Shown: in pieces, positions 1 through 7,227 of the stretch
How positions within the stretch are numbered: position 1 is the first letter of the stretch
How the letters are laid out: each line of letters opens with the position of its first letter
From: Actinomycetes bacterium
GTDB taxonomy: Bacteria > Actinomycetota > Acidimicrobiia > Spongiisociales > JAHEDJ01
Direction: 5' to 3'
Assembly (NCBI GenBank): GCA_024641245.1
Contig: JAHEDK010000007.1
Span: 1 to 64,000 of the forward strand
Length of the DNA stretch: 64,000 nt
The notes under the pieces: generated by a model
Databases searched by the model: none
The model's input: only the letters and a program-made list of their open reading frames with translations
Told to the model about the DNA's origin: nothing
Made by a program: the position numbers and the translations under genes

Positions 1-225
1 CGGTTGATCCGGTTGATCCGGTTGATCCGGTTGGCCCGGTTGGCCCGGTTGGCCCGGTTGGCCCGGTTGGCCCGGTTGGCCCGGTTGATCCGGTTGGCCC
101 GGTTGGCCCGGTTGATCCGGTTGGCCCGGTTGGCCCGGTTGATCCGGTTGATCCGGTTGGCCCGGTTGATCCGGTTGATCCGGTTGATCCGGTTGGCCCG
201 GTTGATCCGGTTGGCCCGGTTGATC
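1..225. repeat. 9-bp tandem repeat array with two alternating unit types
   Basis: Twenty-five consecutive 9-bp units are visible, each either CGGTTGATC or CGGTTGGCC, in irregular order. The array runs off the left edge, so its full length is unknown. Nine bases is a whole number of codons, so unit gain or loss keeps the reading frame. In the frame that continues into the downstream gene, the units encode Val-Asp-Pro and Val-Gly-Pro triplets. The ORF track reads another frame (Leu-Ile-Arg/Leu-Ala-Arg), which I take as a shadow. Such arrays expand and contract by slippage and are easily mis-assembled. Confidence 0.95.
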
Positions 226-1316
226 CGGGAGAAACGACCGAACCATCGACTCAGACTGGAGCCAACCCTGCCCAACCGGCCGACCCGGGTGGGCCCGGTG
301 TGCCTGCGGTACCCGCCGATCCTGCTGTGCCCACCCGTCCGCCCGGTCCGGACGATTCGGATCCTGCCGGGCCAACGCACCCTGCCGACGCAGGTGATCT
401 ACCTGCTCTTCCGGACCCGGCTGAGCCATCCGCTGCGTCCAACCCGCCGCCGGAGCCGACGCCACCCGACGCCTCCGATCGGGTTCGCGCCGAGCCTCGG
501 GTAGCTGAGGCGGCGGTGCCTCCGCCACTTGTTGGCGCCGGGCTGGTGGATGATGGCGCCCGCGTGGAGGAAGATGGGGTGACCACGATCGATGTGCTCG
601 ACAACGACACCAACGTAGTGCCCGGCACCCTGGAACTGAATGCACACCCGGATCACGGCACTGTGTTACTCACTATCGATGGATCCTTCGTGTATGAGCC
701 CCTCCCTGACTACGCGGGCCGGGATGATTTCACATACTCCGCATCCGGCCCCGACGGAGTCGTCAGGCTGGCGTCGGTCGAGGTATTGGTGCTGGCGGTC
801 AATGACGCCCCGATCGTGAGCGGCGCACATGTTTCCATCACAGAGGATGACTCGTTCGTCATCGATCTGCGGCGGCTGGTGACGGATGCCGACGGCGACG
901 CGCTTGTTCTGGCCTGGGTCACGGATGGCGCATCCGGAAGTACCGCACACCTCGGCGACGGTCGGGTTCGGTACCGACCCGACCCCAATTACTTTGGTTC
1001 CGACTCGTTCAGCTTCGAGTGGTGCGACCCGTCGGGTTCCTGCGCGGCAGGGACCATTTCGGTTACGGTCGGCCCCGCCAATGATGTGGTGCTGGCCGCT
1101 CCCACAATCGCGGATACCGGGTCCGTCATCTGGTTCGTCCCCGAGTCCACAACCGAGGCTGGTACCGCCCTGGTGGCAGGGCTGGTGGCCAGGGTCATGG
1201 GTGCGGCAGCCATCCCTGCAGCCGCTCTTGCCGTCGTACTGGCGGGATCGCTCGGCTTGGGAATCGAGCCGGGTTTCGGCACCTTGATCGAACGCCTGCT
1301 GGCAAGGCGCGGCTAG
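3..1316 (+). CDS. 3' part of a surface protein: Pro-rich triplet repeats, two cadherin-like (tandem-95) domains, C-terminal membrane segment
   Basis: The gene starts outside the window. The frame beginning at base 3 is open through the tandem repeat, so the track's start at 300 is only the first internal start codon. Order of parts: about 75 residues of VDP/VGP triplets, about 100 residues rich in Pro, Ala and Asp, then two beta-sandwich domains of the bacterial cadherin-like/tandem-95 type. Motifs supporting these are [22 protein letters not shown] and [10 protein letters not shown] hydrophobic stretch ([19 protein letters not shown]) close to the C-terminus probably anchors the protein. The architecture suggests a secreted, cell-attached protein whose flexible stalk varies in length. 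No catalytic motif is visible and the ligand is unknown. Confidence 0.8.
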   Translation, partial: VDPVDPVDPVGPVGPVGPVGPVGPVGPVDPVGPVGPVDPVGPVGPVDPVDPVGPVDPVDPVDPVGPVDPVGPVDPGETTEPSTQTGANPAQPADPGGPGVPAVPADPAVPTRPPGPDDSDPAGPTHPADAGDLPALPDPAEPSAASNPPPEPTPPDASDRVRAEPRVAEAAVPPPLVGAGLVDDGARVEEDGVTTIDVLDNDTNVVPGTLELNAHPDHGTVLLTIDGSFVYEPLPDYAGRDDFTYSASGPDGVVRLASVEVLVLAVNDAPIVSGAHVSITEDDSFVIDLRRLVTDADGDALVLAWVTDGASGSTAHLGDGRVRYRPDPNYFGSDSFSFEWCDPSGSCAAGTISVTVGPANDVVLAAPTIADTGSVIWFVPESTTEAGTALVAGLVARVMGAAAIPAAALAVVLAGSLGLGIEPGFGTLIERLLARRG

Positions 1317-1350
1317 CGCTTCAACCCCTCGTCGCAGAACGTCTTCCGCG

Positions 1351-1482
1351 CTGCACTGCATCCACTTCACCGTCCCTGAGATCGAGGGAGCCACGCAGGC
1401 GTTGTCAACGTGGCTGGGGTTGGGGCGGCTCGTTCGTGGCGACGGATATGCAACGATTCGAGTCACGAAGGGGGAAACGTAG
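1351..1482 (+). pseudogene. possible coding remnant of about 43 residues between the surface protein gene and pgsA
   Basis: The 250-bp gap between the two genes contains a frame reading LHCIHFTVPEIEGATQ, then RLVRGDGYATIRVTKGE and a TAG stop. Third codon positions are mostly G or C, as in the neighbouring genes. No start codon or ribosome site is evident, and I do not recognise a family. It may be the tail of a degraded gene or chance openness in G+C-rich DNA. It overlaps the long GTG-started version of the pgsA frame, which I reject. Confidence 0.2.
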
Positions 1483-1550
1483 GCCCGCGACGACAATCCC
1501 TCGACTCGAACTCAGGTACAGAGCATTGGGCACGGTATGATCGAGGGTCG

Positions 1551-1557
1551 AAGGAGG
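1551..1557 (+). promoter_or_regulatory. strong Shine-Dalgarno that points to an ATT start for pgsA
   Basis: AAGGAGG is a near-perfect anti-16S match. It abuts an out-of-frame ATG at 1558, too close to serve it, and that ATG opens only a short frame. Eight bases further on, in the pgsA frame, lies ATT at 1566, which is the optimal spacing. Confidence 0.6.
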
Positions 1558-1565
1558 ATGACCGA

Positions 1566-2114
1566 ATTTCCCTGCCAGACTTATTGGCCCTTGCCCGAAT
1601 CGTGATGACCCCCGTCATCATGGCGCTCGTGACTTCGAGCGGCGAGCACGCGTTCGGTGTGGCAGCAGGATTGTTCGTGGCAGCCGCGGCAACCGATTTC
1701 TTCGATGGATATCTCGCCCGGCGCTGGGATATCACAACGGTGCTCGGAGGATTCCTCGATTCGACCGCCGACAAGCTACTCGTTTCGGGGAGCCTGATCG
1801 CACTGGTGGCGATCGATCGCGCCTCGATCTGGCCGGTGCTGATAATCATCATGCGTGAGTTTGCTGTGATGGCCCTGCGAGGTATAACGGCGATGGAGGG
1901 CCACATCGTCACGCCATCGATCTGGGGCAAGATCAAAGCGAATGTTCAGTTCGGCGCGATCTTCTTCGCCATGATGCGATTCGCGGAGACGTGGGGTCCG
2001 TTGTTCTTCGATGAATGGCTCATGTGGCTGGCGGCCGGAGTGGCGGTTGCTTCCGGATGGCAGTATGCGTCAGGCTTCTGGCATATCGTTCGAAAGGTCG
2101 ATGCCAAGGCGTGA
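1566..2114 (+). CDS. pgsA: CDP-alcohol phosphatidyltransferase, probably phosphatidylglycerophosphate synthase, with probable ATT start
   Basis: Integral membrane enzyme that joins CDP-diacylglycerol and glycerol-3-phosphate to make phosphatidylglycerophosphate. The family signature D-x2-DG-x2-AR-x8-G-x3-D-x3-D is complete (DFFDGYLAR, then GGFLDSTAD). Several hydrophobic helices follow. Read from ATT at 1566 the product is 182 residues and starts ISLPDLLALARI, which fits the usual PgsA N-terminus. The track starts at GTG 1410, which adds 52 polar residues foreign to the family. No ATG, GTG or TTG exists in frame between 1410 and the conserved region. The alternatives are a frameshift after the ATG at 1558 or a sequencing error. 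The stop overlaps the next gene's GTG by 4 bp. A related phosphatidylinositol-phosphate synthase activity cannot be excluded. Confidence 0.8.
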   Translation: MSLPDLLALARIVMTPVIMALVTSSGEHAFGVAAGLFVAAAATDFFDGYLARRWDITTVLGGFLDSTADKLLVSGSLIALVAIDRASIWPVLIIIMREFAVMALRGITAMEGHIVTPSIWGKIKANVQFGAIFFAMMRFAETWGPLFFDEWLMWLAAGVAVASGWQYASGFWHIVRKVDAKA

Positions 2115-3085
2115 CGCTCTTCATCACCGGCGGATCTGGCATCATCGGTCGGGCTCTGATTCAGCGGCTTGTTTCGGAAGGAAACACGGTTCGAGCGCTG
2201 GCCCGGTCCTCCGAAGCCGCCTCCATGCTCCGTCTGCTGGGAGCGGAACCCGTCGAAGGTGACCTTGACGATGTTTCTGCACTCATTGAAGGCATGCGCG
2301 GAGCCGTCGGCGTCTTTCATGTGGCAGGCGTGAATGCGATGTGTCTGGCCGATCCGACGCCCATGTATCGGGCAAACGTGGATGGGACCAGGAACGTTGT
2401 CCGCGCCGCCAACGCAGCCGGAGTCCCCCGTCTCTTGTACACCTCATCGGCAGTCGTTTTGGGTGAGCAGCAGGGCGAAGCCGCCGATGAGCGAAGCATG
2501 CATCGCGGTTTCGTTCTGTCTCATTACGAACGATCAAAGGCACTTGCGGAGCAGGTGGCTTTCTCAGAAGCCGGCGCGGTTGAGGTAATTGCAGTCAACC
2601 CGTCTTCGGTACAGGGGCCCGGCCGCGCCACCGGCACCGGCAAGCTGATCCTGGACGTACTCAATGGTGATCTTCGAGTCCTGGTGGATGCGACCGTGAG
2701 CATCGTTGATATAGATGACTGCGTGGAAGGGCATTTGCTGGGGTGGCGTCGCGGTGTGGCAGGGGAGCGGTACATTCTGAGCGGCTTCACGATGAGCACC
2801 CGGGCGGCCGTGTCGTTGCTCGAGCGCGTGACCGATCGCAGTTTCTCCGTCCGGTTTGTGCCCGCCGTCGCCGCGTCGATCGGGGGAGGCATCGTCGGGA
2901 TCGGTTCGCGGCTGCGCCGGCAGCAAGCACCCCTGTGTCGCGAGATGGTACGGGTTCTACGGCACGGACACATCTACGACGGTTCAAGGGCAACGAGGGA
3001 ACTCGGACTCGGATACCGATCGGCCGTCGACACCTTGCGCCGTACGACTGAATGGTTTCGATCAGAAGGCCTGTTGCGCGAATGA
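2111..3085 (+). CDS. NAD(P)-dependent epimerase/dehydratase, extended SDR family
   Basis: Rossmann-fold sugar or sterol-type epimerase/reductase. The nucleotide-binding GGSGIIG lies at residues 6-12. The catalytic YxxxK appears as YERSK near residue 140, with TSSAVVLG before it as the catalytic Ser strand. I start it at GTG 2111, which overlaps the pgsA stop as GTGA. The track's upstream start would add 32 residues inside pgsA. The product has 324 residues, normal for the family. The overlap implies translational coupling with pgsA and hints at a role in lipid or envelope sugar metabolism, but the substrate cannot be read from the sequence. The following thioesterase relic also overlaps its end by 4 bp. 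Confidence 0.8.
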   Translation: MTLFITGGSGIIGRALIQRLVSEGNTVRALARSSEAASMLRLLGAEPVEGDLDDVSALIEGMRGAVGVFHVAGVNAMCLADPTPMYRANVDGTRNVVRAANAAGVPRLLYTSSAVVLGEQQGEAADERSMHRGFVLSHYERSKALAEQVAFSEAGAVEVIAVNPSSVQGPGRATGTGKLILDVLNGDLRVLVDATVSIVDIDDCVEGHLLGWRRGVAGERYILSGFTMSTRAAVSLLERVTDRSFSVRFVPAVAASIGGGIVGIGSRLRRQQAPLCREMVRVLRHGHIYDGSRATRELGLGYRSAVDTLRRTTEWFRSEGLLRE

Positions 3086-3307
3086 CTCCGAGCCGCGATG
3101 CCATCAATCGTTTCCTGGCAGAGCAGTTCCCGGCGGCCTCCGGTATCGAATGCCTGGAGGTAGGCGAACGCCACGCAGTTGCCCGCTGGGCGTACGACCC
3201 ATCGAACCTGCGCCCGGGAGGGCTGATCTCGGGCCCGACGCAGTTCGCGCTATGCCGAACCCAGTGTCTCGGATGCCACCGGGACCTACGCCCGCTCCGG
3301 CAAATGA
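3082..3307 (+). pseudogene. PaaI-like hotdog thioesterase with an internal deletion
   Basis: From ATG 3082 the frame reads as the N-terminus of a PaaI-type acyl-CoA thioesterase up to LRPGGLISGPTQFAL (about residue 58). It then turns into unrelated sequence (CRTQCLGCHRD). In the neighbouring frame the same bases encode AEPSVSDATGTYARSGK and a stop at 3305-3307, which resembles the C-terminal strand of the same family. About 60-80 central residues, including the core catalytic helix, appear to be missing, and the two ends are joined out of frame. The start overlaps the epimerase stop by 4 bp, so it was once part of that operon. Confidence 0.6.
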
Positions 3308-3308
3308 C

Positions 3309-3339
3309 TTGACTCTCACGATACGTGAGGGTCTATCGT
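3309..3339 (+). promoter_or_regulatory. MerR-type promoter with a palindromic operator in a 19-bp spacer
   Basis: A -35 box TTGACT (3309-3314) and a -10 box TATCGT (3334-3339) are separated by 19 bp. This is the over-long spacing typical of promoters that MerR-family activators untwist. The spacer contains CTCACGATACGTGAG, an inverted repeat CTCACG/CGTGAG around three bases. Transcription would begin about 7 bp past the -10, right at ATG 3347, which implies a leaderless transcript and autoregulation of the gene that follows. Confidence 0.65.
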
Positions 3340-3346
3340 GGAGGTC

Positions 3347-4099
3347 ATGACCTACACGGTGAGCGAAGTGGCGAAGGCCACGGGGATAACGGTGCGGACG
3401 CTGCACCACTACGACGAGATCGGCGTACTGCATCCGGCCCGGCGGAGCCGTTCGGGATATCGGATGTATGACGATGCAGACCTCGAGCGTCTCCAGGAGA
3501 TCTTGTTCTTCCGCGCCCTTGGCTTTGGTCTGAACGACGTTCGCCGGTCACTCGCCGATCCGGATCGTCGTGAAACGTTGCTTAGGCAGCGGGCACTCAT
3601 GGTGGATCAGGCAGCCCGATTCCACCAAATGGTGGATGCAATCGATAGGGCGCTCGAGGCAATCGATGAAGGGACAACGATGAGCAAGGATGACATGTTC
3701 GAGGTGTTCGGGGATTTCGATCCCGCAGAACACGCAGAGGAAGCCCGGGAGCGCTGGGGTGAGACCGACGCCTACCGGGAGTCGCAACGACGGACGAAAT
3801 CCTACGGCAAGGGGCAGTGGAAGGAAGCGAGCGCGGAAGGCAAAGCGATCGCTGAGGAACTCGCCGCCCTGATGGCCGATGGCGATGCTGCCACGAGCGC
3901 GACCGCGATGGATCTGGCCGAACGACACCGTCAGCACATTTCCCGGTGGTTCTATTCATGCCCGTATGAGATGCATGTAGGCCTGGGCGAGATGTACACC
4001 ACCGACGCCCGCTTCACTGCCTATTGGGATAAGTTCCGGCCGGGGTTGGCGATTTTCGTCCGCGATGCGTTCCGGGCCAACGCAGAGCGTGTCCGCTAG
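3347..4099 (+). CDS. MerR-family regulator with TipAS antibiotic-recognition domain (TipA-like)
   Basis: Transcription factor of 250 residues. Residues 1-70 are the MerR winged helix-turn-helix (TYTVSEVAKATGITVRTLHHYDEIG). A dimerisation helix follows, and residues from about 120 match the TipAS domain, which binds cyclic thiopeptide-like antibiotics in TipAL. Visible signatures are WGETDAYRESQRRT and the C-terminal HVGLGEMYTTDARFTAYWDKFRPGLA. The track's GTG at 3338 lies inside the predicted -10 box, so ATG 3347 is preferred. TipAL is known to activate its own promoter and multidrug genes after ligand binding. Here the only close targets are its own gene and perhaps the genes downstream. The covalent ligand cysteine position was not verified. 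Confidence 0.85.
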   Translation: MTYTVSEVAKATGITVRTLHHYDEIGVLHPARRSRSGYRMYDDADLERLQEILFFRALGFGLNDVRRSLADPDRRETLLRQRALMVDQAARFHQMVDAIDRALEAIDEGTTMSKDDMFEVFGDFDPAEHAEEARERWGETDAYRESQRRTKSYGKGQWKEASAEGKAIAEELAALMADGDAATSATAMDLAERHRQHISRWFYSCPYEMHVGLGEMYTTDARFTAYWDKFRPGLAIFVRDAFRANAERVR

Positions 4100-4183
4100 C
4101 TCGCGGCCGTTGGCGCCGTGGTCCGTAGTGCCGTCGTTTCCTCCACTTGTGCGGACGGACGCGCGTCGTGGTTGAATTAGGAC

Positions 4184-5416
4184 ATGGACGGTAACGGCTG
4201 GCTCATTGGCTTGCTCGTGGCCGCCTTCGTGCTGGCGGTCTTTGTGGCGGCCGGCGAAACCGCCCTTCTCCGCATGTCTCCGGTGCGGGCCGCCTCCCTT
4301 GCCTCTGGAGGTGACCGGCGTGCACGTCGAATCGTGGCGCTTCTCGACGATTTGCCGCGTGTCTTGAATGCGGTCCTACTCACGGCGCTACTCAGTCAGA
4401 TCGGCGCGGCGACCGTCACAGGAATCCTTGCGCAACGATGGTTTGGCAACCTCGGCGTGACCGTCGCTTCGATCGTGCTCACCATCCTGCTGTTCGTGTA
4501 CGCAGAGGCGATTCCGAAGACCTTCGCCGTGCGGCACTCCGATCGAGTGGCTTTGATGCTGGCGTCTCCGCTTGCATGGCTGGAGGTCCTCTTCCGACCG
4601 CTGGTACGGGCGCTGGTTTGGTTCGCCGATATCCAGATGCCCGGCAAAGGTATCACGACGTCACCGACGGTTACCGAGGATGAGCTCCGTCGATTGGCTT
4701 CCCGGGCAGCCCGGGAGGGGGAGATCACGCCCGAGGATCTGGTGCTCATCGAGAGAGCCTTCAGGCTCGGTGACCGGCGCGTCGACGACATCATGGTTCC
4801 GCGCGCAGACATCGTCTCCGTCCCGGCCGATGCGACGGTCGACGTCGCACTCGCCATCGCGCTCGACTCCGGACATCGGCGGATTCCGGTCTACGCAGGG
4901 TCCCCAGAGAACATCACAGGCACGGTGGGTCTGCGCGAGCTTCTGAGGCTGCCCGAGACAAGGCGTGACCTCCTCCAAGTCTCTGCATTGGCCAATGATC
5001 CGCTGGTGGTTCCCGACTCGAAGCGGGTCCTGGACCTGCTGCGGGAGATGCAGACAACCGGGATGCATATGGCGGTGGTCGTCGATGAGTACGGAGGTAC
5101 TGCCGGGCTCCTCACCATTGAAGACATCGCCGAGGAACTGCTCGGATCGATGAGTGAGGAACCCGATGGGGTGATCGCAGTCGGAGATGGAAGGTGGTCC
5201 GTAGATGCCGCGCTTCCGGTTGAGGATCTCGCGGATCTCATTGAACGGAGCCTCCCGGATGGCGAGTGGAATACTGTTGCCGGCCTCGTCTACGCGCTGT
5301 GCGGCCGGGTTCCGGAAGTTGGTGACGAAGTCCTGGTCGCCGGACACACTCTCAAGGTGGCGAGCACGCGGCGCCGCCGGATCACCAGAATCGAAGTGAC
5401 CCGCCCGGGGGGCTGA
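4184..5416 (+). CDS. CNNM/CorC-type membrane protein (DUF21 + two CBS domains + CorC_HlyC)
   Basis: Membrane protein of 410 residues often annotated as hemolysin C-like or as a magnesium/cobalt efflux protein. The DUF21 transmembrane domain covers about residues 1-150 (WLIGLLVAAFVLAVFVAAGETALLR, then the YAEAIPKTFAVRHSD motif). A CBS pair occupies about 195-315, with VDDIMVPRADIV at its start and MAVVVDEYGGTAGLLTIEDI at its end. The CorC_HlyC FAD-like domain closes the protein. Length and order are normal. The family is linked to Mg2+ homeostasis, but transport is not demonstrated for most members. A short spacer with a weak ribosome site (TAGGAC) precedes the ATG. The next gene is convergent. 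Confidence 0.85.
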   Translation: MDGNGWLIGLLVAAFVLAVFVAAGETALLRMSPVRAASLASGGDRRARRIVALLDDLPRVLNAVLLTALLSQIGAATVTGILAQRWFGNLGVTVASIVLTILLFVYAEAIPKTFAVRHSDRVALMLASPLAWLEVLFRPLVRALVWFADIQMPGKGITTSPTVTEDELRRLASRAAREGEITPEDLVLIERAFRLGDRRVDDIMVPRADIVSVPADATVDVALAIALDSGHRRIPVYAGSPENITGTVGLRELLRLPETRRDLLQVSALANDPLVVPDSKRVLDLLREMQTTGMHMAVVVDEYGGTAGLLTIEDIAEELLGSMSEEPDGVIAVGDGRWSVDAALPVEDLADLIERSLPDGEWNTVAGLVYALCGRVPEVGDEVLVAGHTLKVASTRRRRITRIEVTRPGG

Positions 5417-5460
5417 GGCCCCTTTGCATTGGCCCGGATGGCACTCGAGACACCCGATTC

Positions 5461-7227
5461 CTACCGAGGGGTTCGTCCGCCGGCGCTCACCGTTCCGGTC
5501 GCCCAATCGGCGTGCAACGAGGCGTACACGCCGCCGGCAGCGAGGAGATCCTGGTGCCGGCCACGTTCCGCCAGCATCCCCCGGTCGAACACCAGCACCT
5601 CGTCGGCTGCTTCTGCAGTGGCTAGACGGTGGGCAATAGTGATTGCCGTCCTTCCCTGGGTGAGACGTTCCATCGCCCGGCGCAGCTGCACGTCGAGCGC
5701 CGGATCGACGGCCGACGTCGCTTCGTCGAGCACGAGAACGTCCGGCACGGAAATCCAAGCCCGCACCAGCGCCACCAGTTGCCGCTCGCCTGCCGAGAGA
5801 TCTCCGCCCCGTTCGCCAACCGATGAGCCGAGGCCATCCACGAGACGGTCGAGCCAACCGTCGAGCCCGAGCTCGACAAAGGCCGTGCGGATCTCACGTT
5901 CCGTCGCTTCCGGCTTTCCGTACCGGATGTTGTCCGCCACCGTTCCCTCGAACAGGAAGCCTTCCTGTGGCACGAACGCCACCCGGTGGCGCAGCGAGGC
6001 GAACGAGATGCGATTCAGTGGAACGCCTCCGATTGCGATGGATCCGGAGGTCGGCTCGAGCAGGCGCACGGCCAGCTTGGCGAAGGTCGTTTTGCCCGAT
6101 CCCGTCTCGCCGACGATGGCCACCCGCGCCCCCGCCACGACTTCAACACTCACCTCGTGGAGAGCTTCTGGGCCGTCACCGTATCGAAACGAAACGTCGG
6201 TGAAGCGTACTTCGAGGGCTCCGGGCGGTAGCGGCGGCCCATCGACGGGGTCGGGAATCTCGACTTCCGAGTGGATCTCACCGAGGATCCGTCGCATTCC
6301 TGATGCGGCCGATTGGGCCGTCTCCAGCACCTCGACCATCATTTGCACCGGTTCGGTCAGGAGGTTGACCAGGAAGAGAAACGCCAGCAAGCGACCGGGT
6401 GTCGTCCCGATCGCCAGGCCCGCTGCCACGACCGCGGCCATCAAGATGCCCGCGAACAGTTCGGCCGAGCTGAACAGGATGTTGCCGAAGCGCATCGTCT
6501 TGTACTCAGACTGGAATCGATCCTCGAGGGCCTGGGCGACTCTGTCCTGCGTGGCTCGCTCGACTCCATAGGCGCGGACCACGGGAATCGCCGAGATCGC
6601 TTCGGACAGGACGGCCAGGCTGTTGGCGACTCGGCGCCGGACCCGGTCGTAGCTGCGCTGGAGAATACGCTGGAACCAGATCATGAGCACCGCGTAGAGA
6701 ATGATCCCGACCGTTACGAGGAGTGCTATCCGCCACTCGTAGGCGTACATCGCTCCCAGCGCCAGGAACACCTGTGATCCGGAGGTGAGCAACCCGACCC
6801 CACCCCAATCCATGAAGCCTTGGAGCGTTGCGATGTCGGTGGTGACCCGCGAGACGAGGGACCCACGGCGCTCGGCATCGACGTGGAGGACCGATCGACG
6901 CATGAGGTGAGCGAAGGTCATCTGGCGGAGGTCGGAGAGGCCGGTGGAGGAGGCCTTCACCAGTCGTATCAGGGCGGCGCGCCCCACCCAGGTTCCGAGC
7001 ACGAGCGCGGTGGCGGCAATTGCCACTTTGGCTCCCACGCTGCTGAGGTCGATCTCGATGGGCGTCAGCAGTTCGTCGTCGATGATCTGTTGCATTGCGA
7101 CCGGGACGATGATCTGAATGGCTGTTCCGGCCGCGGCCATCAGCACGGTCAGCCCGAGTCCGCGCCGGAGAACGGGCGCTTCCTTGAGGGCCTGTCGCAG
7201 AACCCTGAGGGTTCGTTCGTCCTTCAC
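5461..7227 (-). CDS. ABC exporter half-transporter, catalytically competent Walker subunit
   Basis: Six-helix transmembrane domain (about residues 20-310) fused to an ATPase domain, 588 residues. The Walker A is GETGSGKTT. The Walker B ends in LVLDEATSAVD with the catalytic Glu present, and the H-loop His is present (TIAHRLA). The signature motif, however, is LSAGERQ instead of LSGGQ. The upstream gene has the mirror-image defects, so the two products most likely form a heterodimer of the TmrAB/TM287-288 kind with one hydrolysing and one degenerate nucleotide site. The gene overlaps the upstream ABC gene by 4 bp. Substrates of such exporters range from lipids to drugs, and none can be assigned here. 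Confidence 0.88.
   Translation of the reverse strand: MKDERTLRVLRQALKEAPVLRRGLGLTVLMAAAGTAIQIIVPVAMQQIIDDELLTPIEIDLSSVGAKVAIAATALVLGTWVGRAALIRLVKASSTGLSDLRQMTFAHLMRRSVLHVDAERRGSLVSRVTTDIATLQGFMDWGGVGLLTSGSQVFLALGAMYAYEWRIALLVTVGIILYAVLMIWFQRILQRSYDRVRRRVANSLAVLSEAISAIPVVRAYGVERATQDRVAQALEDRFQSEYKTMRFGNILFSSAELFAGILMAAVVAAGLAIGTTPGRLLAFLFLVNLLTEPVQMMVEVLETAQSAASGMRRILGEIHSEVEIPDPVDGPPLPPGALEVRFTDVSFRYGDGPEALHEVSVEVVAGARVAIVGETGSGKTTFAKLAVRLLEPTSGSIAIGGVPLNRISFASLRHRVAFVPQEGFLFEGTVADNIRYGKPEATEREIRTAFVELGLDGWLDRLVDGLGSSVGERGGDLSAGERQLVALVRAWISVPDVLVLDEATSAVDPALDVQLRRAMERLTQGRTAITIAHRLATAEAADEVLVFDRGMLAERGRHQDLLAAGGVYASLHADWATGTVSAGGRTPR

Noticed and set aside
1-225. possible CRISPR array
   Set aside because: The units are 9 bp and directly adjacent, with no spacers, and they encode part of a protein.
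666-1496. 276-residue minus-strand ORF opposite the surface protein gene
   Set aside because: It lies antisense to a gene with clear cadherin-like domains and shows no domain of its own. Long opposite-strand frames are expected in G+C-rich coding DNA.
4661-5857. 398-residue minus-strand ORF across the CNNM and ABC genes
   Set aside because: It overlaps two confident genes, is Arg/Gly/Pro-rich and shows no family motif.
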